Program-made: the position numbers and the translations under genes
The notes under the pieces: generated by a model
Seen by the model: only the letters and a program-made list of their open reading frames with translations
Database searches by the model: none
What the model was told of the DNA's origin: nothing
Shown here: positions 55,387-64,000 of the stretch, piece after piece
Layout: each line of letters starts with the position of its first letter
How positions within the stretch are numbered: position 1 is the stretch's first letter
Assembly (NCBI GenBank): GCA_964019695.1
Contig: OZ026527.1
Location: forward strand, 76,810,831-76,874,830
DNA from: Loripinus fragilis
Lineage: Eukaryota > Mollusca > Bivalvia > Lucinida > Lucinidae
Length of the DNA stretch: 64,000 nt
Direction of reading: 5' to 3'

Positions 55387-55671
55387 GTAAGCCCAAGTAT
55401 TACTTAATAAAAAAAGTAGTAGCTTTCAATAAAGAAGTTGCAGCTCTATTTTTTAAAGCCCACTAACCTTTATGAATGAAAGGAAGATTTACTATAAAAG
55501 GTGATTGAGCATTTTGTGTTGAAACAGAATATACAAATAGGAAGCTCAATGATCAACTTCTTAATTGTTTTAAGTACTGATGGATATTCCCATTTATCCT
55601 GATACAATAAGGATGGGATAATACATTATATTTATTTAAAGGGGCACATGTTGGAATTCCAAATTATGGTT

Positions 55672-55960
55672 TTCAGTACCTAAGTATAGACCGTGATGGA
55701 ATGCCACATTCTGTTGCTTTCCTTCTGGGTTTCCACTGTTTGTCAAAGGTACAGTAAAACCTGTCTAAAACGGCCACTCTAAAAAAGACCAAAATTAGTT
55801 TTCAAGACCAATTATCACTTAATGCAGGTAAAAAGTATTGCAGAATGCTCCAAGGGAAGCATTCTGCAATACTTTCGACCTTCATTAAGCTACCATTTGT
55901 CATTAAGATCCTTGTTTTGTCTATTTTTGAGTGGCCTCTTAAGACAGGTTTTACTGTACT
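55672..55960. repeat. Family K fragment followed by family D palindrome, copy 4
   Basis: 'gtagtaccg'-like K arms ('gtatagaccgtgatgga'/'gggtttccactgtttgtc') lie at 55683-55745. The family D foldback follows, with ends 'acagtaaaacctgtctaaaa' and 'cttaagacaggttttactgt' and inner 'tattgcagaatgctcc'. Confidence 0.85.
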
Positions 55961-57540
55961 TGTTTTTTTGGAAACGATGTTTTCTCAAAACATCTGTTTC
56001 CAATGGTATCATATAAACAAAATACACACAAAATCCCCATACCATCGAACCCCCGTTCAACATTGCTACCCAGTCCGCTACCTAGACCGTTACAGCCTGT
56101 GTAAGCCGCTGGGAACCAAATGACCTTAATGCAAACAACCCTTGTCCTGCTGCTAGACAAAAACAATATTGGTATTTTATTAGTTTGTTGCGGTTTTCAG
56201 CTCTGAAACGTAAACCCAATGGTCAGAAAAACGTTGCTGTGCTTAAAAACTTGATTATTGAAAGCTTACATATGATTGAAACAGAATTATAAGTTTATTT
56301 GTACATCAAACGGAGAGGGTCTCAACGGGGTACCTTAAAAATCAGTGTTTTGTTTGTTAAAATTAAGCTTTAATCAGTTTAATTTAAGAGAAATCAGTGA
56401 TAAAAATTTTTATTTTGTAATGCTGAATGTGCTTACTGGTAAAAATGAGTTTTATGAAGACGCTAATTGGTAAAAATTTGGGACAAATTCGCAAATCAGT
56501 AAACCCCATTGGATGCCTCAAACGAGCGTCAGAAAAACAATGCCTTAGCATGAGAAAACCTGCTCTTGTACGACGAAGAACCGTTTGCAATATCTATGAT
56601 GCAGTCAGATATTGCAGTTAAAAGCACAATATCTTGCAATCGTTTTTTATCATTATACTTTTCTTTGCTTTTAAACATTACGAGACGGACAATAAACGCA
56701 GTCCTGTCCCTTTGTCATAAACGTGAAGAAGACACGTTTTCTTGTGGATTGCTAATGTTTTCCCGCCCTTTATGAACCTGACCGCCACTAAAATAGTTCT
56801 AAAAATATAGTGCGCTAGGTATAAGTTTTTATGGACAGAATGATAGCAGTGGCGTTTGAAATTAAGTCAATTGCATGAAAAGACACTGTCGATTGACAGA
56901 AACGAATAATAATAATAAAATAAATACACCTTAACTTTCTTTTCGTTTCGCGCAACAATATCATCATCGAGTAGATTTACACAAGTATTAGCTTTTCAAA
57001 AAGCTGGCGGTTGTTTAGCCATATTATTGTATGTGTTCTTGCACACTGCATGCTTCCATTTTGAGCTTCTCGAGCATATCCATGTAGATTTGTTCTAAGA
57101 TCTGATTATTAACGTTTGAACTGTAATTTTTTTACCATTAAACACATTCTTCCAGCGAGTATGTTGCTTGATCTTAAGCACCCAGCTTATGCATGGTATG
57201 TTATGGTAATGTATCTAGCATGAACGTTATTTGACAACATTGGACAGCCCGTTTTTCTAAAACTGATGCCAGAAATCAAGGCCTAGTCTTATATACATAA
57301 TGAAAGACTGAAACCATCAATAGTTGACTAAAAGTCGCGATAATCACTGTGTCTCAACTCGGACCAGGGTCCGAGGTCTCAACATTTGTTTTCCACTAAC
57401 ATATTGCAGAATCATATACCTCATCATGTTTTGAGGTGTCACTAGATGCTTCGGGAATGGAAAATGAACAATTGCATGAAAAAAAACCTGTCCTTCGGGA
57501 TTGGCTTTACTGTTGACTTGAAAATTTGGATATCGCAAGT
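55961..57540. other. Sequence downstream of exon 15 without recognised genes
   Basis: Only short overlapping frames without domains. No exon with a plausible ASH continuation and phase-2 acceptor was found. Confidence 0.4.
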
Positions 57541-57860
57541 GGATCTATCATACGCATACGCGGATCCAGAGGGGTATGGGGGGCCCGGACCACCTGGAAA
57601 ATCACAAATTCTATAGGTTTCAATTGAAATTAGCATTTGGACCCCACACCCCCTGGAAAAATTTGGACCCCCCTCCCCTGAAAAATGATAGACCCCCTCT
57701 GGAACCTTAAAAATTATAGTTTTCCTTAAAATAAATTATTGGACCCCTCTGTAAAATTGTAAAAGGCTGGTGCCTAAGAAAACGTTATCAGAGTGTTTTT
57801 TCTCTGTCAGTTGAGCCTGGAGCCCCCTACCCCCCCCCCCCCCCCCCCCATGACAAAAAT
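57540..57860. repeat. C/G-run-rich relative of family H
   Basis: 'acgcggatccagagggg', repeated 'ggaccccc' and 'cccctgg' phrases, a long C-run at 57831-57850 and a closing 'cctggatccgcgcatg'. Bounded by GGATCC motifs like the other H copies. Confidence 0.6.
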
Positions 57861-58204
57861 TCCTGGATCCGCGCATGATACTACCGTAAAGTCAACAGTG
57901 TTGGATGCACAGGCTCATCTTTGCCTACTAGCGTCTAATGCTCTTCACGTCGTTAAGAAAAAAAGGGAATTTCCGGTGCGATTTTTAGGTTTTGTGACGG
58001 TGTATCGAGGCCTTTTATGCACCCACTGGAAATTTAAAAAAAGGAGTTCTGGCTGTCGCCCGCCATTTGATAAAATTGTGGGGCATTGATAGTTTGAATT
58101 TGTAAAGTAAATTTCCGAGATCCAAAACAATTTATATTACATGTTTGCGAACGTGTACGCGATCGCAATGAGCGAAAGTGATGAGTTTACAGAAATTGTC
58201 TTTT

Positions 58205-58492
58205 CATGCCAGATAGCTCATGGGCGGATCCAGAGGGGGACAGACCCCACCCCTGAAAAAAAGGGTTTCTTAGCATACTGGTCCGGTTCCCTTTAAAATC
58301 ACAAAGCTACCAAGCCAGCATTCGATGTTGGGCCATCAGCGGCACGCCAGCGAAACGCCATTTAAATGGTGTTTCGCTGGCGGGCCAATGATGACCCGCA
58401 TATAGTGGTGTTTGGATCCTCACTCCCATCATCAATTAAAAAAAAGTTGTCAAAGTTGGACCCCTTTCTGGATCCGCGCATGCAGCTGAGCA
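58205..58492. repeat. Family H repeat, complete inverted copy
   Basis: 'gggcggatccagaggggg' to 'ctttctggatccgcgcatg', with 'agccagcattcgatgttggg' and the inverted pair 'cgccagcgaaacgccattt'/'aaatggtgtttcgctggcg'. Confidence 0.85.
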
Positions 58493-60805
58493 ATTATGTT
58501 TTATGTGGGAAGTCCGCTTTTATGCGCCAATTACCCAACTCTTAAAACAGCACGTGGCATGAAAGCGGCGGATTTGATCTTCATGTCTGCGGCTGATATT
58601 ATTAGCAGACAGGTTTGACCCAGACCAGGCCCGACAAAATGTTTAATGTTTGTATTCATAACAAAGGCGCTGATAAGAATGTGCGGTACCCAGGCTGATC
58701 TGCGACTTTGTTGGTCTCATACAACAAAGTCGGGGTAAAACATCTACAGACGTGTGGTAAGGATGTTTGCAAATTCTGATATGTATGTCACCGCGGATGA
58801 TCTTAAGGTCTTTTGCTGTTTTCATTAAGATGGATGTTATAAAGACCTTCCAATTTTCTGTAAAAAAACTAAATGGAAGGAAAATCCATCCATATTGGAA
58901 GACTTTTCCTTCCAAAAAAGACACACGGTCTGACCGTTCATGAAAACTAATATATTGAAAGTCGGGATACATACATCAATAGATGTGTGGTGGTTAAAAT
59001 AAAGCGAATTCTTCCTGTTTTCAAATTCACAGCCACCTAGTGGGGCTATTATCCTAAATTAATGAACATACCTTCATCTACATTCCTTCTATGCTCGCAG
59101 TTAAGCCTGAAGGCGCTGACGATTTTCCGCAGATGCACAGGCTCGTCTGAGCCTTCGCTGCTCGCATATGCGATAGGTACCATAATCTCATGAACTGGCT
59201 TATTTCATGGAAATGCCATTAATCAAGACCTAGAATCATGATACAATCAAATTATACTCGGTTTGTGCGTCTGTGCGTACACTATCTCGGTAATCATGAA
59301 CTCTCAGGACCTTCCGCATGTAGTTTCATGAGGACAGCAAGACACGCCACGATCGGCTAAACAATTTGTTAAAATGTTCCATTTGTTGGAACCTAGGAAA
59401 AGCCGTTATTACTACATTTATTGAGTTATTTACGCTCAGAAAACCGAAATTGATATTCAACTATATAAAACAAAACGTACGTAGATATCTAGAATTTGAT
59501 TTGATCTGAGCATGCTGAGTCTTCATCCACTTCAAACTTTATGTTAGTGAGCAGCGGGACCCTGATGAGATTGCGCAAACGCACATGCTCTCCTGGGCCT
59601 TGTCATAAGTACCAGCAGGCTATTTACGAATTATTCTGGTACCAGTTTATATGAGGCACCGCGCAAGTTGATTTTGTGTCGGGTCCGAGCTGCACAAGTT
59701 TTAAAATGCTTTCCGGGTCGCACGCGGCTTGGGTGTCCGATTATAAAAGATATATGACACAGAAGTAAAATGTAACTATCCATTATTCTAAGGACACTTT
59801 TTGTAATGACCTTACAGAATATATCTCCGACGCATCGGCGACATAGGGCGTGTAAATTAGCATTCGCTCGATTTTCAGAAAACAAATTTTAATGTTATTA
59901 ACATGCGACGTCAATGCTGGATTTACGTTAGCGACCGAAGTCGTTAGATTGACAGACGAAAAGGTCTGTTTGGTGTAAGCACGCGAAAGTTAACAGGAAC
60001 ATATCGTAGACAGCCACGCTGATTAAAAACAAGCACCAATGAAGGAAAAAACGTTGTGTACGAACTAATAGAATTGCATATAAAAAAATGACTAGTGTAC
60101 GAACTAATAAATGACATTTAACGAACTATTCGAGTGTACGAACTAATACAAGATTTACCGTATTATAAAATCCAACTGTAACTAGGATTCCTTGGGATAA
60201 TATATTAAGATAGATTCCCAGCAAGGATGAAATAGAAAATGACTTGGTGACTAGCCTTGACAGGGACTCTTATGTTTGTTCTTTGATGTGCTGATGGTAC
60301 TTTAACAAACAGAAATAGGGTCTCTTATTCCATTCGTTCTGATTTTTTCTATGTATTTTATAGAGGGGCTTACACAAGTTATCATTTCATAACAAGGTGG
60401 TTGAGTGGGGCATTTTATTTTCTGCTGAAGGTTTCTGAGAGATGGTTCCTTTATTGTTGGCAGGATTAAATTTACTTGTCAAACTTTGTTGAGGGATGTT
60501 AGCCAGGAAGTATATTCTTTTCTTTGCATTCCTCTGTGGGAGGAGTCTGACTAGACTGAATAATGTTGACCAAATACTTAAAGCTTAAGTCAATCAGTTT
60601 AGACAGCCTTAGGTTAGTTAAAAAAAAATGATTTGCAATGGGCACAAATGGAAGATTCTCTCATCATATGAACTATTGCGAAATTAACAAAATTTACTTT
60701 GTTATTAACATAACTTCTTTGTATCAAAATTATGCAACCTGTGGCCATAACATTATTTTTTCATTTGATGTTACTGTTATTCAGTGGAATATATCATGTC
60801 AAAAA
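58493..60805. other. Sequence without recognised genes; small direct repeats
   Basis: At 60054-60160 'gtgtacgaactaata' occurs three times. Short ATGCGCA-type hairpins lie near 58670 and 59110. Frames of up to 109 codons on the minus strand (58643-58972) show no domain. Confidence 0.5.
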
Positions 60806-61006
60806 GGGAGCGCAGAGACTCAGTGGTAGAGTGCTTGACTCGAGACTGAGGGTTCAAGATTCACCGGCGTCACTGCGTCGTGGTCCTTGAGCAAGACGCA
60901 TTTATCCTAGCTTAGTGCTGGTTCAACCAAGGAAGACCCGTCCCTGTTTAACTGAAATATTGTTGATGGGACGTAAAGAATCAAATCAAACAAACAAATC
61001 ATGTCA
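60806..61006 (+). repeat. tRNA-derived SINE, family F, copy 3 (full length)
   Basis: 'gggagcgcagagactcagtg', 'gggttcaagattcaccg', 'ccttgagcaagacgcattta', 'aaggaagacccgtccctg' and the tail 'gggacgtaaagaatcaaatc'. Confidence 0.9.
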
Positions 61007-61076
61007 TGTCAAAAAATAATGTCATAGCCAGAAGTTAAATAACTTTTTGGTGACAAGAAACACAATTGGAATAAAA

Positions 61077-61630
61077 GTAAGGGTGCAAAGATCAGGAATC
61101 AATACAATCAAGTACCACACCTGACCCAGGATACCAATGGGAGTGTGACAAACTCACAGTAAGACACCACAAACGAGAGCCAAGAGGTCAGTCCTTTCCC
61201 AGCAGGTGACCGCAAAGCACATATAAACAGATGCACACAAAGACATAGCAAACACAAGACAGAACAAAAAACAAAAGATCCACAAAAGAAGTACCGCCTT
61301 GGAACGGTCAGTAAAATATTTTACTGGAGGGCTTAAACCGGTTTAACGGAGCCAACCTCACCCTTAATTCAGATGTGAATCAAGACACATAGATATTTGG
61401 TTTGCATGAAAGACCCCTAACTTATCAATGCATCATCTCCTAAAACATATAAATCAAGATATAACAAGGAGATAAAGCAAAGATAAGGACTCAACAGTAA
61501 ATAAAACTGAATACTGGAGCAAAAGAAATCCAACAGGTAAACCCCAGTGGGCCCGACAAACAGCCAAAGTATCAGGCCCCTATCATCTCATCAATAGATA
61601 AGTCTTTAAGTCGAAACCATCATAGAGTCT
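61077..61630 (-). mobile_element. 555-bp dispersed repeat, inverted copy
   Basis: Reverse complement of 6761-7315 over its whole length with about 10% or less divergence by eye. No coding capacity. Confidence 0.85.
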
Positions 61631-61714
61631 CTTTGACTCTAAACACTCTTAAACACTCTTTGAAGTAAAGCAATAACTTTTTTAAAAATTTCTCATGAAA
61701 TGATCACTTCTGTA

Positions 61715-62620
61715 AGAGCCACTATGTGTGACATGATGTTATCTACTGAATAACAGTAATGTCATATGATAGTTAAATTTATGTATAGATTGTATGAATG
61801 TTTCTAGTCATTTCATATAGGTCTGACATAATGTAAAGTCAATGTGTCTTTGCATATAGTTCTGAAGTAGATAATTGCACCCATCAAGCGTCACATCATT
61901 GTGTCCTAAGATAACCATTGGTAGCACATGGATTAGAATTTTTCTCAGCAAAGTGTATGTTCATAATAGATAAGTATATTTTGAATATGCCAAGTAAAGG
62001 AAATGTGTGAAAATGCTTTATTCACATTTGCACAAACTTGATATTAAACTCTATGCAATAATCTTTTGTGCAAGATCTACTTTGTATAACATGATGTTAT
62101 CTACTGAATAACAGTACTGCCATTCGATAGTTGAGTTTATGTATAGATTGTATACATGTTTCTAGTCATTGTATGTAGGTCTGAGGTAACGCATGTATTG
62201 TCATTGTGTCATTGCATATAGTTTTGAAGTCCAGAATAATTTCACCCACCGAGAGTCACAGCCTTGTGTCCTAAAATAAACATTGGTAGCACAATGAGTT
62301 AATTTTTTTACATACAAAGTGCATGTTTGTTAAAGATATGTATATGCAGTGGCTCAGTGGTAGAGTGCTTGACTCGAGATGAAGGGGCCCAGACTCGAGC
62401 CTCAACAGCGTCACTGCACTGTGTCCTTGCGCAAGACACATTTATCCTAGCTTAGTACTGGTTTCAACCCAGGAAGACCTGTCCCTTTATAACTGAAAGA
62501 TTGTTGATGGGACGTAAAGAATCAAATCAAACAAAAAACCAAACAGTATATTTTGCAGAAGCATGTGAAAATGCTTTATTTGCTTTTTGACAAACTCCAT
62601 ATTATGTTTGATCTGTAAGA
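61715..62620 (+). repeat. Tandem duplication of ~370 bp, second copy split by a SINE
   Basis: Both copies contain 'acatgatgttatctactg', 'aataacagta', 'tatgtatagattgtat', 'tgtttctagtcatt' and 'gtgtcctaa'. In the second copy a family F SINE (62346-62545) separates 'ttaaagatatgtatat' from 'agtatattttgcagaagc', with GTATAT on both sides. Confidence 0.85.
62346..62545 (+). repeat. tRNA-derived SINE, family F, copy 4
   Basis: 'gcagtggctcagtggtagag', 'agactcgagcctcaacagcg', 'gcgcaagacacatttatcc' and 'gggacgtaaagaatcaaatc'. Short GTATAT target duplication. Confidence 0.9.
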
Positions 62621-62819
62621 AGTCTAAATAGTCGCTGAAACCAGATATTATATTGTTTAAAAATTTTGTCAACAAATTGCTTGCAAATTTACAATTTGCT
62701 GTTGCTTGTACCTTTGCTATTTGAGCATACTCTGTGCCATTATGAACAAAACTCAACCTGGTGGTTGTAAGAATATTACAAATTACAAATGCTGATTTGG
62801 GTATAATTCAAGGAATTAG

Positions 62820-63165
62820 GTGACATGAGGCTTCCTGTGACCGGCAAAGGTTCGGGTCAAGTCTGATCAGAGCCTTTGTGCTAGTAGCCAATACCACAAC
62901 TGGTCCTGACAGCAAACTCCATTTAACTCTCCATTTAACTGCTATTCCTTGTAGCAAAGTTGCATATTTAGAATAGGAGCTTAAAATTGGATCAAGTGTG
63001 ATGTTTTTCAATTATCATCGATTATTACCAAAAACACAATCAAACGAAGTTTTTGATTGATCATCGATTATAATTGGTGATTATAATTGATCATCGATGC
63101 AACGCTTAAGTTTACACTTGTCAAAATGCCACATTTTTGGAAATCACATGTCATGGCTCTTTTTT
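62820..63165. repeat. Family B element, copy 8, disrupted
   Basis: Left piece 'gtgaccggcaaaggttcggg' with 'tctgatcagagcctttgtg'. Right piece 'tttacacttgtcaaaatgcc' to 'cacatgtcatggctc'. Between them is an AT-rich stretch repeating 'gatcatcgat'. Confidence 0.6.
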
Positions 63166-63621
63166 TGCTCTTTTTTTATTTTTAAGTGCTTTTTTTTTAC
63201 TTTTTATTGTCAATGTTCTTAATGAAACCTAAGTTTACCATCTATAAATCTTCTTTTTATATCTAAAGTATATGCCAGATATACACAGTTAATATTGCCA
63301 AAGAGCTACATGCATCAGGGGGGTGCTATTTTGGCCCACATATGGGCTAAAAAATGCTTTTCACCATTTTGTTCTTATTGGTTTATTAGAACAATATACC
63401 AAGTTTAAAAGTAAAACTTTTAAATTGACGTTTATCTTTGCTATGGTTACCAAAAACGGACATCAAAATGGGCTAAAAAATGGAAAAGCGAACATTTTGG
63501 AACAAATTTGAGACATTTGACAGAGAAATTAACGTAAACTCAAACAAGATATTTTACCAGGTGATAAAAATTATCAGAACACATAACATATTAAAAGCTT
63601 TTAGGTATGTAGCTATGCTGA

Positions 63622-63838
63622 TATCTAATAATCCCTGACAAAGTTGGAGGGATATAGTTTTGGCGTCGTCCGTCCGTCGCATTTTTGTCCATCCACATCT
63701 CAGAACTACTGGTCAGATTTGATACATATTTGGTACATAATAAGTATCAAGTACTCTGATATCCTATAAGTTTCGTCAAAACCGACCCTTAAAACTTTAG
63801 TTATTGCCCTTGTTAGAATTTTTAAGCAATTATAATGC
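63622..63838 (+). repeat. 'CCCTCCGACTTCG' dispersed repeat, copy 2
   Basis: 'agttggagggatatagtttt', 'ggcgtcgtccgtccgtcgc', 'atcctataagtttcgtcaaa' and 'tagttattgcccttgttag' are the reverse complement of 53305-53552. Confidence 0.8.
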
Positions 63839-64000
63839 AAGTCTATGTTAGCAAAATGTTAACGGGTTGCTCCACTGAACAAAATGTTATCAAGAGCTAG
63901 GCAAAAGGAAATGGCTATAAACAACCTTTCCTTAACCATTGTTTCCTGTTTGCAATAATTCATCGCATTACCCTAAAATAGGGCAACAATGAACCGAATG

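Overview
The window looks like nuclear DNA of an animal, most probably a bivalve mollusc. It is AT-rich, carries one intron-rich gene with standard GT-AG introns, and is packed with short palindromic elements, tRNA-derived SINEs and tandem repeats. Some of these (the GGGGGCAT...GGACACAT family and the 'GGAGGGATATAG' family) resemble repeats I associate with bivalve genomes. The organism call is inference.

One protein-coding gene is supported. Fifteen plus-strand exons between 1018 and 55386 chain together with matching splice phases at all 14 junctions. They encode about 712 residues of a larger protein with ASH/MSP-like (Hydin-type) beta domains. The best match I recognise is DLEC1 (CFAP81), a ciliary axoneme protein, with HYDIN or another ASH-domain CFAP as the alternative. 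The gene starts before base 1018 and probably continues past 55386. I recognise no exon in the last 8.6 kb, and almost all the other open reading frames are repeat-derived or random.

Layout: exons 1-6 lie at 1-19 kb, exon 7 at 21.9 kb, exon 8 at 31.4 kb, exon 9 at 41.4 kb, exons 10-14 at 44-51.5 kb and exon 15 at 55.3 kb. Intron 7 holds a young arrangement of direct repeats (A1-X-B1-A2-Y-B2). Intron 8 holds a 2.6 kb array derived from exon 8, a 24-bp minisatellite, a ribozyme-bearing insert and a TTAA-flanked element that splits a palindrome.

The most unusual pattern is that six exon-intron junctions of this gene (exons 3, 5, 6, 8, 12 and 14) have been tandemly duplicated with their splice sites, from one extra copy up to about 25 copies. 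This leaves decoy donors or acceptors beside the real exon. A second notable item is a type I hammerhead ribozyme fold at 39205-39248, inside a 102-bp insert with a 13-bp target duplication. At least twelve dispersed families of palindromic or MITE-like elements were found, several nested in each other and several ending within about 100 bases of a 3' splice site.
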